A DNA stretch of 64,000 nt from Punctularia strigosozonata HHB-11173 SS5 (GCF_000264995.1 NW_006767450.1:45728-109727); one strand, 5' to 3'; positions 45,344 to 57,615 are shown, counted from the stretch's first letter. Notes: generated by a model not told the origin, from the sequence alone. Made by a program: numbers and translations.

Positions 45344-46346
45344 ATGGATGCCGGAGCATCCCGGCCTGACGGCGAGCTGATTCATTCCGAGAAGCTCTGG
45401 TACGACGACGGCAACGTCGTGCTGGCATCGGAAAGCGTTGGCTTCAAGGTCTATCGCGGGCTGCTGGCCCAGCACTCCGCAGTGTTTGCGGACATGTTCG
45501 CGGTTTGCGATCACGATACCAACATCGATCCACGTTACGGTTGTCCGCTCGTCTATATGCCGGATCCAGCGGAGGATCTGGAGCGCTTACTGTCGGCCAT
45601 ATTTCATGGCACGGGGTGAGTCGAGTCACACCCGTCCTTGTGAAGATAAAACAGTCCTAATACTTCTGAATCGCTCCAGCCTCGAAGATCACGGACCGTT
45701 GCCCGAAACCATCTCTATTCTCTCGCTGTCGATCAAGTACGACATCAACCGTCTCCGTGATCGTGCCATGCGACGCTTTGAAGATTATTATCCTGCCGAT
45801 TTTGATTCATACGTCTCGTCAATACCCTCCTGCCATCTAGACGGTTCGCCTGCAGACCATGCCCGTGCTATGGCGCTAGCACGGACGCTTGGGCTATCTA
45901 CCATTGTCCCCGTGACTATGCTCGCGCTGTGCGAGTACGGCATCGAAGGCATTCTGCAGGCCAATCTGGAGCCCGATGATTTGCTTGTCACCTTGAGAGG
46001 TCACCAGAAGCTTCACACCATACAGCGTACGTGCTCGCTCCGGTGGGCCTGCACCGGCTGCGAAGCCCCGAAGACGTGCGCATACATGCAATGGACGTTG
46101 AGTAAGGTGTTGGAGGATCAGTTCGAGAGTCGGGGGTTAGCATATTTACTCCGCGATCGCTTGGCACCTCCGTTCGCTCCATGCGAAACTTGCATGGGAT
46201 GCTCCACCCCAATTTGGGAGAACGAAGAGACGAATCGTAGGAACGCATGGGACTGCGTGCCAACGGTCTTCGGCTTCCGGTCATGGGAAGAGTTACAACG
46301 CGAAGAAACCATGGTTTGTCTGAACACTGGGCTTGCTATTCTCTGA
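45344..46346 (+). CDS. BTB/POZ protein 4
   Basis: Exons 45344-45615 and 45680-46346, 312 aa, intron 64 bp (GTGAGT...CAG). Its N-terminus is ten residues shorter than copies 1-3 (MDAGASRPDGELIHSEKLWY). The exon junction reads FHGTG|LEDHG in place of IHD(V/I)(R/K). It shares DMFAVCDHDTNIDPRYGCP and ERLLSAIF with the broken copy at 53.6-54.5 kb on the other strand, so those two form a subfamily. It keeps CEAPKTC (C-x5-C), CETC (C-x2-C) and AWDCVPTVFG. Confidence 0.87.
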
Positions 46347-47335
46347 GTCAATAGCTGAGCGCTGACCCCTCGCGTCCCCTCAACAGAATAAACGTGCAAA
46401 ACGGAAAATGCTGTAAACGGAGTTCCGAGGCCCTTTGTCTTGCGTTCTTGTCACCACCGACTTTTATCATGGACTCGTTGCACGTCCCTTCCCGTTCCCG
46501 ATACCATATTAGGCCCTCGTCTTCGTCTCACATGGCACGGGATAGACGTGGATCGGTCCAGCACGGAAGAACCGACGAGTCCATCTCGGGCTATGCCTTG
46601 TCTTATCGTCGCAACGATAGTGGTCGTTGGCTTTGCAGTACCTGGGGAGAACCATCACGGCTCGGAACTCTCTTGCAGAGTTTGTCCCCTCCACGATTGG
46701 GGAAGGATGCACGAGGGACGAAAAGGCGTCGCCATCATAGTCCATCAGCTGTGAACGGCATCAATATTTCATGCCCTAAAAACAACTCACTGCTTCACTG
46801 TCATCTCATAGCCTTGGTAGAAAGAATGGCAATGGTCTGCACGGATCAGTGCACAGCGATCGCGGTCCACCGCCGCCGGTTATTGTGCCTCGAAGCGGTA
46901 CACAGCAAGGTGGAAAGATTCAGTAGTTGTACGCAATCTGGAACCGTGAGCGCTCTCGATGCGCGGCATTGTTGCATGTCGACGAACGCGCGCAGTGCTG
47001 GAGCCAGGTTCGGAGCGTGAGCGGGCCGTCCGCACCGCGATTGAGCACGATCGACGATAGTAAAACATTTCCCGTAGTTAACGTCTGCACGTCCCACTCT
47101 TGAACCCGCACGACGACAAGAAACGCAGCAGCCAACCTCATCGTCAAGCAGTACAGCAAAAAGCGCGGGAGACAAAACAAGGGGGACACGCGGCGCAGGC
47201 GAGACAGCACGAGCACCGCCATGGCCCACCGACGCCGCCTACCTGTTGCCCCGTGCAACCCGACACGGGCTGCGATCACCTAGCGCCTCAAATACCTCCT
47301 CCATCTTCTGGTCCGCCCTCGTACACTTATCAGCT
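46347..47335. other. Intergenic
   Basis: A 208-codon plus-strand frame (46394-47020) lacks motifs, has no homologue among the neighbours and is probably chance. The last 200 bp are presumably the promoter of the protease gene. Confidence 0.4.
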
Positions 47336-49171
47336 ATGCTCCCTCTCATCCCGCTCGGACTCGTGCTCGCCGTGCTCGACGTCGTGTGCGCCATCCACGT
47401 CCCGATACACGTTACGCGCAAACCCGGGGCGGCGAGCCCAAGGAAACGAGCGCGGACGCTGGAGGGACGAGCCAGCGTGGCGGTCAACGACGTGCGCGAT
47501 GTGGAATACACGGGTAACATCACTCTTGGAGGGACGGCAAAGACGGTGCTGCTGGACACGGGCAGGTGAGTTTCGCGATGTTTGCGTGAACTTGTGCTGG
47601 TGTCTTATGGTTTCGTGTCCCCCGTAGTGCCGATCTGTGGGTGGTAGGAAGCGTACCGGGAACGAAGGACTTGGGGAAGAGCGCGACGATCAGCTACGCC
47701 ATTGGGTCTGCGAGCGGTGCGTCGTCACACGACACCTCATGTCATATGCCATTGCTGAGCATGGATGTGTTCTCCAGGCGATATCAACGCCGCATCTTTC
47801 CAGTTTGATAACTTTACCGTTGACGATCAGGCATACAGTGAGTGCTGTACCTCAGCTCGTTCGTGTCTTGCTACTAAGAGAAACCTCCCAAGTCCTCGTA
47901 CAAGACGCGTCCAATATCGGCCTTAACGACGGCATCCAGGGCCTCATGGGCCTCGGGCCCAACTCCAACTCCGTCGTCGCCAGCAAATTCAAAAACCTGA
48001 CCGGCGCTTCCCCACTCTCGCGGATCTTCTCCCAAAACAAGACCTCGTCGAACTACATCTCTCTCCTCCTCACGCGCGAGAACAACACCGGGGACGCCTT
48101 CACCTCCGGGCAGCTCACGATCTCGTCCCCAGTGCCGGGTTACGAGAACATCACGTCGCAGCCGAAGCTGTCCGTGGACAAAGTCAAGCTCTCCGCCGAC
48201 CAGCACTTCCAGGTGCTCACGGACTCGAACGGCATCATCGGTCCCGACGGGAACGCGCTCGACGTCTCGTCGATCGTGCCCGGCGTACACGACGGCAAGC
48301 TTGTTGCCGTATTCGACTCCGGGTTCTCGCTCCCTCAAGTGCCGCGCAAGGTATCGGACGCGATCTACGGCCGCGTGCAAGGGGCCAAGTACGACACCGA
48401 CAATGAGTGGTGGACGATCCCTTGCGACCAGTACCTAAACATCTCCTTCAAGTTCGGTGGCGTCACCTACCCCATCCACCCGCTCGACCTCAACTCGGAT
48501 TCGTCCGACCTCCGCGCCGGTGCCACCAACTGCGTCGGACCCGTACGTGTGCCCCCTCTTCCATCTTTTTTTTTCTTCTTTGCAATACTTCTTTCGTTCT
48601 CATCCCCGCTCTTCTTCCACAGTTCCAACCGATCGGCTCCGGCGCGTTCTCCATCATCGGCGACTACGACATGATCCTCGGCATGGGCTTCCTCCGCAAC
48701 ACCTACTCCCTCTTCGACTTCGGCGACTTCGTCTCCACCTCCTCCAACGACCGCTCGGACCCCTTCGTCCAGCTCCTCCCCATCACCGACCCGTCCACCG
48801 CCAAAGCCGACTTCGTCCGCGTCCGCCTCGGCGGCACCGACACGACCTCCTCCTCCTCCAAAACCCTCCTCCCCGCCTCGCAGCAGTCGCACTCGCCGCT
48901 CGCCCCCGGCGAGCGCTCGGCCCAGCTCAAGGAGCGCATCCTCTCGCACTGGTACCTCATCCTCATCGGCGCGATCGCCATCGTCGCCCTCGCGCTCGGC
49001 TGCGGCGTCTGGTGCTGCTGCTGCCGCGGACGCCGGCGCGGCGGCGCGCGCGCGGTCGGTTTCCGGGGCGTGAGCGTCCTCCCCGGCGCGCGCGGCGCGT
49101 ACAAGCCGCTGCACGACCCCGCGACCGGAGCGATGCACATGGCGCCCATGGGCGTCTCCGGGCGCGTCTGA
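47336..49171 (+). CDS. Pepsin-like aspartic protease (family A1), C-terminally membrane-anchored
   Basis: Exons 47336-47565, 47628-47716, 47778-47837, 47881-48542 and 48623-49171; introns 62, 61, 43 and 80 bp; 529 aa. A hydrophobic N-terminal signal (MLPLIPLGLVLAVLDVVCA) precedes a short basic propeptide (RKRARTLEG). The first catalytic loop is LLDTGSADLWV (Asp74, split by intron 1). The second is AVFDSGFSLPQ (Asp272), where Phe follows DSG instead of the usual Thr or Ser. The C-terminal lobe ends with SIIGDYDMILGMGFLRNTYSLFD. A Ser/Thr-rich stalk follows, then a transmembrane helix (about residues 457-478) and a CCCC-RGRRRGG cytosolic start. This points to a cell-surface protease with its catalytic domain outside, like yapsin-type or basidiomycete membrane A1 proteases. 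It converges on the GH3 gene with 196 bp between stop codons. Confidence 0.93.
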
Positions 49172-49367
49172 GATAAAAATGATATTGCTCCGTGTCTGCA
49201 CCCCCCCCCCTCTCGCGTCACACTCGTCGTTTGCACAATCTCTGTCTGTCTGTTCCAGAGGACGCTATCGCATTAGCTCTCTATTTATTCCCACACGTCA
49301 TCGCAATATATCAATATACACCGTGTTAAAAAACACTTTTTTTCTTTTCTTTCGTGGGCTGGCGCGA

Positions 49368-52300
49368 TCACGCTACGATTAGAGTCGCGTTCGCGAACGT
49401 CTCGAGCGCGTTGCCGACTTTGATTATGAACGCGCCGGGTTCCACCGCCCACTTGTTGTTCACGGTCCAGACCGCGAGCTGCTCCGACTTGACGGGAATA
49501 CGGACCGTCTCCGAGCCTCCGGCCTTGACGTCCACCTTGGCGAACCCGACGAGCTGCTGCACGGGCGTCACCGTGGAGCTGATCACGTCCGTCATGTACA
49601 CCTGCCCGTCGCGCGCACCAGGGGCGAATCAGAAACAGAACGGAGGGGAATCAGGGCCTTTGTTTTTTTGGGGGGGTAAAACCGCGTGCGTACCTGGACG
49701 ACCTCCTTCCCGTCCACCTTGCCCGTGTTGTGCACGGTGACGGTGACGTCAAAGTCCTCGTTCGTGCCGATCGTCGACTTCGACAACGTCAGCCCCGTGC
49801 TGTAACCGTTCAACATCCCGTGTCATCAGTGTTTTCCCGGGTGATCTACGAGATCGTTTTTTTTTCGGAATCTGACGCACTAGTTGAACGTCGTGTAGCT
49901 CAGCCCGTGTCCGAACCCCCACAGCGGCGCGGGGCTGTCGAGCACGTACTGGTGCCCGAACGCCAGCGTCCCGTTGTCCGTGATCCGGCCCGGGTCGAGC
50001 GGGCGCGCGGCCTTGAGGTAGTTGTAGAAGATCGGCGTCGTGCCGACGTCGCGCGGGAACGAGACGGGCAGCTTTCCGGACGGGTTCGCGTCCCCGAAGA
50101 GCACCTCGGCGAGCGCGAGCCCGCCGAGCTCGCCCGGGTAAAACTGCTGCACGACCGCGTCGGCGTCTTTATTTTTTTGCGCGCGCGCCACGTAACGGTT
50201 AAAAAAAAAAAAGGGGGGGGGGAGGTAAATCAGCGTTTTTTCGAGTGGGAGGGGCGGAGAGCGGAGGAGGGGTCGATTTACGCACTCTCCTGTATCCACG
50301 GCTCGGCGAGCGGTTTACCGCTGACGAACACGACCACCGTCGGCTTGCCCGTGCCCTTGACGGCCTGCACGAGCGCGCGCTGCGCGCCGACCAAGCCGAG
50401 ATCGCTCAGATCGACGTGCTCGCCCGTCGTCGCGTTCGTGCCCGGCGTCCAGAGCAGCGTCTGGTCGAGCGACCACGTCCCGACCACGACCACCGCGACG
50501 TCCGCGCCTCGCGCCGCGTCCACCGCGTCCGCGAACCCGCCGCGGTCGTCCGACCACAGCTCGCAGCCCTCGGCGTAGGCGAGCTCGACGGAGCTGTCGT
50601 TCGCGAGGAGCCGCCGCAGGCCGGCGAGGGGCGAGATGCCGTTGTGGGAGGCGTTGAAGAAGACGTAGTCGCCGAAGGAGACGCGGTCGGCCTGGGGGCC
50701 GATGAGCGCGAGCCGGAGGGGCGAGGTCTTGGAGAGGGGCAGGGTGCCGTTCCGGTTCTCGAGCAGGACGATCTGCTCTCGCTCCATCTGGTGCAGGAGC
50801 GCGCGCGTCGCGGACGTGCGGAGCGTCGCGTTGTAGTCCGCGTACGGATACGGATCTGCCCCCGACGTCAGGTTTCGAAAAGACGGGTGGAGCGTCGGCC
50901 CGAGGGGGGGACGACGCACTTTCGAAGAGGCCCATCATGAATTTGATGCGCAGGATGGTCGCGACGGTGTCGTCCACGTACTTGACGTCGACGGTGCCGT
51001 TCCGAACCGAGTCGGGCAGGGTGAGGAAGGTGTACGTGCCGCCGCCCATCTCGCCCGAGATATTCTCGACGACGATCTTGGCCGACGTCGCGCGGTCGGG
51101 GGCGACGAAGTGGAGGTCGTAGAGCATGTCGACCGAGCCCGCGTCAGCGGTGACGTAGTGCTTGTATCCCCATTCGTTCCGTAGCTGGGACCAAAAAAAA
51201 ACGGGATAAAAGAAGAGAGGTATGAGGAGGAGGATGGGAAGGCAATGGAAGGAGAGAACACGCACGATGTCGACCTGCAGGTGCGAGTTGGCGATGGCGG
51301 GTATGCCGTCGTAGGACGAGTAAGCAGTCATGATCGTCAGTGCGTCGACACACGCGCGCTTGAAAGGCGGGAGGTACATCGTCCGCAGCTCGCGCTCGCC
51401 ACCGTGCACGGGCGCGATGTTCCTATCCAACAACAAAAAAAGAAAAAAAATCAGAAAAGGACGGCCAGTGGGAAAGGGAGAGGGTATAACGCACAGACCG
51501 CCCTCCGGGGAGCCGAACGCGGCAAAGTGCTTGCAGGTCGCGGCCATGCGCGCCGTCGCGGTGTGCGAGACGTTGCGGCGGGTGCCGGACTGGATCCCGG
51601 ACACATACGCGTGGCCCATCTCGCCCGTCCTAGCATCGGACCCTCAGTTCCCAGTAGGGGGGTAAAAAGGGGACAGAAAAACGGGGGGGGGTGGGCGGCG
51701 GGGGGNNNNNNNNNNNNNNNNNNNNNNNNNNNNNNNNNNNNNNNNNNNNNNNNNNNNNNNNNNNNNNNNNNNNNNNNNNNNNNNNNNNNNNNNNNNNNNN
51801 NNNNNNNNNNNNNNNNNNNNNNNNNNNNNNNNNNNNNNNNNNNNNNNNNNNNNNNNNNNNNNNNNNNNNNNNNNNNNNNNNNNNNNNNNNNNNNNNNNNN
51901 NNNNNNNNNNNNNNNNNNNNNNNNNNNNNNNNNNNNNNNNNNNNNNNNNNNNNNNNNNNNNNNNNNNNNNNNNNNNNNNNNNNNNNNNNNNNNNNNNNNN
52001 NNNNNNNNNNNNNNNNNNNNNNNNNNNNNNNNNNNNNNNNGGGGGGGTGGCGCGGGGGGGGCAGCTCACAGGAACGGGTCCTCGCCGTAGTTCTCCTCGA
52101 CGCGTCCCCACCGGAGCTCGCGCGAGAGGTCGAGCACTGGCGCGAAGATGTGGGTGATCCCGAGCCCCTCCGCCTCGTCCGAGATGCTCGCGGCCGCTTT
52201 TTGTAGGAGATCGGTGTTCCAGGAGGCGGCGAGACCGAGGGGCGAGGGCCAAGTCGTGCCGTTGTCGGTAAAGCCGTGCAGGCCCTCCGAGTCGACGAGG

Positions 52301-52905
52301 GCGGGGATGCCGAGCGTGGTGTTGTGCATGAGGTAGTCTTGCGCGGTCTGGATGGCGAAGACGAGCTGTGTGAAGAGGGGATTGAGGCCGGGTTTGCGAT
52401 GCACCACCCCCCACCGGAAGGGAGAGAAGGAGAGGATGCGGACCTTGTTCCATGGAGTGAGGTAGCCGGCCCAGATGCTGCCCGCCTTGGTGGCGAGCGA
52501 GTCGACGAGGCCGGTCGCGTTGAAGACGAGGGTGTCGTCGAGCGGGTCGGTCATGTTCATCCAGCCGCCGATGTCTCCCTGAATCCTGACGACGCACCAT
52601 ATTCGGTATATTGCTTGTCAGAGTTACGCGAGGACCGGGTACACGCACAGCTGGGCGACCTTCTCTTCAATCGTCATGCGGGGAAGCAGATCCGCGATTC
52701 GGTCCTCGATCGCCGCGTTCGGGTTCTTGTACGTCGGCATCGAGCCATCCTTGTTCGTCCCCCGGGCGTGCAAAGGAAAGTGGGCGTTGCGCGGGATGCC
52801 CCAGTGTTCGTGCGCGCGGTCATCCAGGACGGAAGAGGCGACGACGAGGGAGGACGCGGAGACGAAGAGGCCAAAGCCGACTAGTACCCGAGAGAGCGAA
52901 GGCAT
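49368..52905 (-). CDS. Secreted GH3 family glycoside hydrolase (beta-glucosidase/beta-xylosidase type)
   Basis: Exons (minus) 52905-52649, 52585-52444, 52365-52070, 51629-51495, 51422-51266, 51184-50920, 50855-50286, 50166-49881, 49799-49694 and 49601-49368; phases agree throughout; 815 aa. Signal peptide MPSLSRVLVGFGLFVSASSL; KVAQLIQGDIGGW start of the TIM barrel; GIPALVDSEGLHGF; FAPVLDLSRELRWGRVEENYGEDPFL; KHFAAFGSPEGG. The nucleophile region is YVTADAGSVDMLYD (Asp343 expected). The second domain has VLLENRNGTLPL and VVVVGTWSLDQT, then FYPGELGGLALAEVLFG, GFGHGLSYTTFNY and a fibronectin-III-like end. It acts outside the cell on plant-wall oligosaccharides. Specificity is not decidable by eye; TADAG is nearer to some xylosidases than to the SDWG of many glucosidases. 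The sequence gap (51706-52040) lies in intron 3, because the exons on both sides abut in the family alignment. Confidence 0.94.
51706..52040. other. Assembly gap, 335 N
   Basis: A run of N flanked on both sides by poly-G. It lies inside GH3 intron 3 (51630-52069), whose known ends are C-rich on the gene strand. Confidence 0.99.
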
Positions 52906-52969
52906 CGTCGCGAGTCCGTCAGTCTCCAGAACGCGAGCGCGCGCAGGAGACGGTTAGCGTCCGAAGGCC

Positions 52970-52976
52970 TTATAAA
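52970..52976 (-). promoter_or_regulatory. Probable TATA box of the GH3 gene
   Basis: CTTTATA on the minus strand, about 65 bp upstream of the ATG, in otherwise GC-rich sequence. Confidence 0.55.
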
Positions 52977-53579
52977 GCTCGCCCGGTCGCTGTCCCTAGC
53001 GCGCGTTCGCGCAATGCGTCCGAGGCGTCGGATATGGCCCCGAGCACGCGCTGGTTCTGATCCAAACGGCGTCGGCGTACACATGACCGAGTCCAGTCAT
53101 GCTCATCGAAGAAATAAACAAAGGCCATTGGCGGACGAAGGCGACGTCGCGGACCGGGCGGCGTTGAGGAGGAGGTTCGTGACGCGCAAGAGCGAAGAAA
53201 AGCCGTCCCGAGGATTCGCCGAGATGGCCGGGCCTGGTGGCTGTGCTACGGAGAGTCGACGTTTGCTGCGACATACATGTACAGGGGACACCCGCATCTG
53301 CATATGTACATGTACGCACAAGAGCCCCGGTGGAGAACCCACTTGGATACAACTTGTCGCTTTCATCACTCTCTCGGACCGTTTACCCCCTTCTTCGGAC
53401 CGTCCCACCAGTTGGCCTCTGAAGACCTCGATCTTGATGGCGCATGCGAGCAACCACAAGTTCTACACAATGGATAGGAAGGGCATCAGTGCGTCGGAAT
53501 GTATCTGATACCCACTCGTCCGACCTCAGCTTAACATCTCATTGTCCAGCTCCTTCCAAGGTGGCACACTTCGTTCCAT
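52977..53579. other. Intergenic, GH3 upstream region
   Basis: No gene recognised. Short frames on both strands lack motifs. Presumed promoter of GH3 and 3' flank of the broken BTB copy. Confidence 0.4.
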
Positions 53580-54528
53580 GCACTCCTACGGCCCTCTTCT
53601 TGACTCTTCAACGCGTCGGCGACGCATTCTTCGCAGAAGCCCATCTTCCTCTTCGAAGTCTTCTGAACCTGATTGTCGAACAGGAACAAGACGGTCTCGC
53701 TCAAGCGTTTTTCTCCTTTGGCCCCATCCGCGCCCGTTTAGCCGCCGCGCATGCAGCTGGTAACGTGCATGCCGGCGAAGGACCAGGATAGGCCCATCGG
53801 AATGGAGTGCGTTGCGCTGTACGCCTTGGAGTCCCGCGAATCCTCTTGAGAATAACAAGAAGATCGTCGGACCCCAAATTTTGCCCGAAGGTTGTTTTTC
53901 TATCCCGGATTGGCAAAGCGCGAGCACGGTCGCTGGGACTACGGCGTTCGGCCGCAGGCTCCGCGTCACCGTCAAAGCACGCGCATGATCTGCGGGTGAC
54001 TCTCTCATCCGCACGTTCTCGTCTAGAGCGACGGTCGAGGAACGCCACGAGAGGCGGCTCTCCGCATCGACGCGGAGACGTTTGGTTCCATATTTGCTCG
54101 ATAATGAAAGGATAGAGAGTGTGCGCGCCAAGGTCGCCACTTCGCACAAGGCTTCAGGAATCGCCCATTCATCGTTTCCATTCGTGACTTCAGAGTGACC
54201 ATTGGATCTGAAGGTCGAGTTTTCGACGGCACCTTGAATCGAAGATGGCTGATAGTAATTGTTGTAGGTGCTCCGCTAGGTCGGTCATATGGACGATCGG
54301 GCATCCGTAGCGAGCATCGGTGTTCGAATCATGATCGCAAACCTCGAACATGTCCGCAGACACCGTGGAGTGCTTCGCTAATAGCATACGTTAGACCCTG
54401 AATCCTATGCCTTCCGATGCGAGCACGATGCTGCCGTCGCTGTACCACAGCTCTTCGCAGCGTGTCAGGTGCCCGGGCGATGGTGAGGATGCGCCTGGCT
54501 CGATGCTTTGTTCGTGAGTTGCTCCCAT
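53580..54528 (-). pseudogene. Broken BTB/POZ copy, relative of copy 4
   Basis: Reads MGATHEQSIEPGASSPSPGH then CEELWYSDGSIVLASEGIGF with an in-frame TAA where the family has Tyr (VYRMLLA), then LLAKHSTVSADMFEVCDHDS and IVHMTDLAEHLQQLLSAIF. Past the intron position the family helices (ILSLSSKYGTKRLR) and a CTLPAAC pair can be found, but in shifting frames. At least one stop and two or more frameshifts are visible. It shares CDHD-N-D-RYGCP with copy 4, so it descends from that subtype and was duplicated in inverse orientation. Confidence 0.85.
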
Positions 54529-54979
54529 GGTGCTAAATAGTCGACACGGCGGTTGTAGGAGAACAGATGCAGGCTGTCGGAAATGAATGGGCAGGGCGAC
54601 AAGTGAGTACCCCGATGTCCACCTGCATACCACGTGTATACGTTGGTAATATCATGAGTATAGCAGGGATGCGGAATTCATAACAGGAGTCCAGGACAGC
54701 ATTCGTCACATGGAAGCTACGAATAAATACAGATCCTATACCAAGGCACCTGAGTCCTGAGCATGGATATCCCTCGTGCATGTAGAGAACGGGTGATTGT
54801 AATACTCTGAGCTTATACTTTGCATTTGGCTAGTCCCATCTTCTGGATCATGAGACACTCGTGCTGGACGTGGAGCTGGAAGAGGACGCGTGAGCTTGTA
54901 CCTACAAAGGACTCTCCAACGAGAACAAAATTGTTCACATAATTCGTGAGATGCCCCGAGAGCATTGTAGCGTGCCTTG
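54529..54979. other. Intergenic, nothing recognised
   Basis: Flank between two minus-strand BTB copies. No further gene. Confidence 0.4.
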
Positions 54980-55958
54980 CTACAGCTCGTCCCAGGGCGG
55001 CAAGTCAAACGCAGCTGGCAAATCGTTCCAAACGATCTGACGCCCGGCGTTGTGCTTATCCGTCGCATCCGCGCCACAGGCCTCGCAAAAGCCGACGGTG
55101 AGAATGCTGGAGGACTCGGTGTAGGGGATGCCGAGTAGGACCAGTCTCCCGTTGCGGTTCAGCTCCTCCAGCTTCTCGAACATGGCCGCCTTCAGCGCCC
55201 CGCACGCGTGGTCAGATGTGCACGACGGCTGTCGCTGATACAGCCACGCGTCGATGCGCGTCCTGTGGAAGCTCTGAAGTCGCGAATGACCCATGAGGAG
55301 CGCGAGCAGGTCATCGGAGTCCAGGCCGCATTGCAGGATCTGGCGGATCCCGCGGCAGCACATGGTGAGCATGATGACGGGAATGGCGGCGTTCAGACGG
55401 AGCTGTCGGGCCAAGCTGAGCGCCGCGCAATGCTGCGCGCACGTCAGCTCGACCCGGTTCCGCGCCGCGGTCCAGTCATCGAGAGAGAGAGGGTAAAATT
55501 CGGCGAAACGCTGCGCGGCGCGATCGGGTGGGGAATGTCGTACTTGGCCGCCAACGAGGCGATGGCGACGATCTCCTCGAAAGGCGCGTTGTTAACGTGT
55601 TCAATGCTCCCTCTATGATGTGAAGTGAGAACATGAGCTCGGGACGGAACGATGCAGGGGAACGTGAAACGCACCTGACGTCGTGGATGGCCAGCAGCAG
55701 GTACTTAAGCTGCTCGGCCGAGTCGGGCATGTGAATCAACGGGCATCCGTAGAAGGGATCCACGTTGGCATCGGGAGTCGAGACGGCGAGCATGTCCGCG
55801 AATACGGACGAGTGCTGGGCGAGTAACATGCGGTAGATCTTGAAGCCGATCCCTTCCGCCGCGAGCACGATGCTCCCGTCGTCGTACCACAGCCCCTCGC
55901 AAAGCTCTAGCTCTGCGGACGGCTTGGATTCGTTGTGTAGAAAGCGGGTAGAATCCAT
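54980..55958 (-). pseudogene. BTB/POZ copy 5 with one frameshift
   Basis: Exon 1 55958-55675 (MDSTRFLHNESKPSAELELC, complete BTB fold), intron 62 bp, exon 2 55612-54980. Exon 2 starts well (APFEEIVAIASLAAKYDIPH). Near 55525 the frame changes where other copies read LRDRA; the length difference suits loss of about four bases. The remainder is open and typical: ARQLRLNAAIPVIMLTMCCR, CTSDHAC (C-x5-C), CEAC (C-x2-C) and VWNDLPAAFDLPPWDEL. With a single lesion this is either a very young pseudogene or a sequence error. Confidence 0.85.
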
Positions 55959-56464
55959 GCGATCTGGGCCTGATACGCCAGGATGGTGGTGAACCACAAC
56001 CAGCATATATACCGAGCGTCAACGCAAATCACGCGTCGTTACGTAGGCGCCTATCCAGTTCATGAGCGATAATCTGAACGATATAGCCCATGTCCATGAT
56101 GATCCATGCGATGGCGATGGACACCGGATGGTTCGTGCATGATTTGACATCCAAACAACGACCATCTCCGTGGTTTTTGATCGTTGTATTCAACTTCGAC
56201 GAAACTATGAACCCAATGCGTCACCGCTGGACGTTGGATTGACAGAAGCAGAGGTTTGGAAGCTGGATCATAAACCATACAAAGCATTCAGGTAAACCGA
56301 CGAAAGCACAGATCTAAAGATGACACGTCATGTTAGGCTAAGCAGCGGACAGCTTACGTGTAATTCAGGGTAACAGTACCTTAACAGCTACACGCAGTCC
56401 ATAGCCACAAGCAAGTGATACCTGTCACAGCAGAAAAACACATTTCTTTTGTTTGTAGCCCATC
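55959..56464. other. Intergenic between BTB copies 5 and 6
   Basis: No gene or repeat recognised. Contains the promoter of copy 5 on the minus strand. Confidence 0.4.
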
Positions 56465-57441
56465 CTACTGCGCCCCTGAGTCACTGAACACGGCAGGGAT
56501 CCGATCCCATATAGCCTTGCTCCTCGTTTCGTGAGCCACGACTGCGTGCTCTGTACATACATCGCAAAGGCCAGCGTCCCACATCTCGTCCTCGTCCGGC
56601 GTGGGCGTGAAGAGACGTAGCTTGGAGTCCGAGTCCATCGACCGTTCCATCGCATCCGCCAAATTATCCCTCGCAGACGCGCACAGCTCCTTGGTCTGAC
56701 AGAGGCGCGGGCCGCGAAAGAGCCACCGGTACGTGTTCTTCCTCTGCAGATTCTGCAACTTCGACAGGCCACGCAGCACAATGAGCAGATCGTCGGGTTC
56801 GAGCTCGGCTTGCAGGATCCGTTCGACGCCCTCCTGGCAGAGCGCGAGCATCATGAACGGCACGAGTACGGGCTTCTGGAGCTGGCGGGCAAGGTCGATA
56901 ACCGTGCGGTGCTCCGCGGGCGACAGCGGCGGGCGCAAGATATGCTTCCACGATATGATGACTTGGGGGTACCAGCGGTCGAGGCGGGCAACGATGCGGT
57001 CACGCAGGCGCGGGATGTCGTACTTGATCGCCAGATACGCAACAGCGGCGAACTCCTTGAACGGCGCCCGGTCGATGCGTTCTCCGAAGCTACACAAAAG
57101 GATCCGCGCCAATCCCGTCAGACTTCGCGGCGGCGGGATCATAAGAGGGAGGCCATACAGACGCACCTGACGTCGTGGATGGTCAGCAGCAAGTAACGAA
57201 GGTCTTCGGCCGGGTCCGAGAGGTGCACGAGCGGGCAACCGTACATGGGATCGACATTGGCCTCCGGGGATGAGAGCGCGAGCATGTCGGCGAACACGGA
57301 TGAGTGCTGGGCCAGGATCATCCGATAGACCTTGAACCCCATTCCTTCTGCGGCGAGTATGATGCTGCCGTCCTCGTACCACAGATCCTCGCAGCGAGAC
57401 AGTTGAACCGAAGACGAGTCGTTGTTGACCGGGAGGCCCAT
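56465..57441 (-). CDS. BTB/POZ protein 6
   Basis: Exons 57441-57167 and 57089-56465, 299 aa, intron 77 bp (GTGCGT...TAG), the longest intron of the family. BTB segment CEDLWYEDGSIILAAEGMGF and AEDLRYLLLTIHDVR. Exon 2 has AYLAIKYDIPRLRDRIVARL, CQTKELC (C-x5-C), CDVC (C-x2-C) and IWDRIPAVF. The start MGLPVNNDSS follows the length pattern of the other copies; the upstream frame is open but unconserved. Its upstream region carries a short tandem duplication (57616-57746). Confidence 0.88.
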
Positions 57442-57615
57442 GGTGTTCTTGGGGCAACAGGCAGTGGGGATAGGGGCAAAAGCTTGGTATCTGCAGAACG
57501 CATGCACATAGATCAGGTCTCGGCTATTGCCGGGCCGACAATAGCCGCGCACAAGTGGCTTGCAAACGCTCGCGTCGCACCCTGTAACTACTCTGGTGCG
57601 CTCCGTCGAACCCAA

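Noticed and set aside
46394-47020. 208-codon frame between BTB 4 and the protease
   Set aside because: No motif, no splice context and no similarity to neighbours.
50245-50940. Plus-strand frames opposite the GH3 gene
   Set aside because: Antisense shadows caused by high third-position GC; the minus strand carries clear GH3 motifs.
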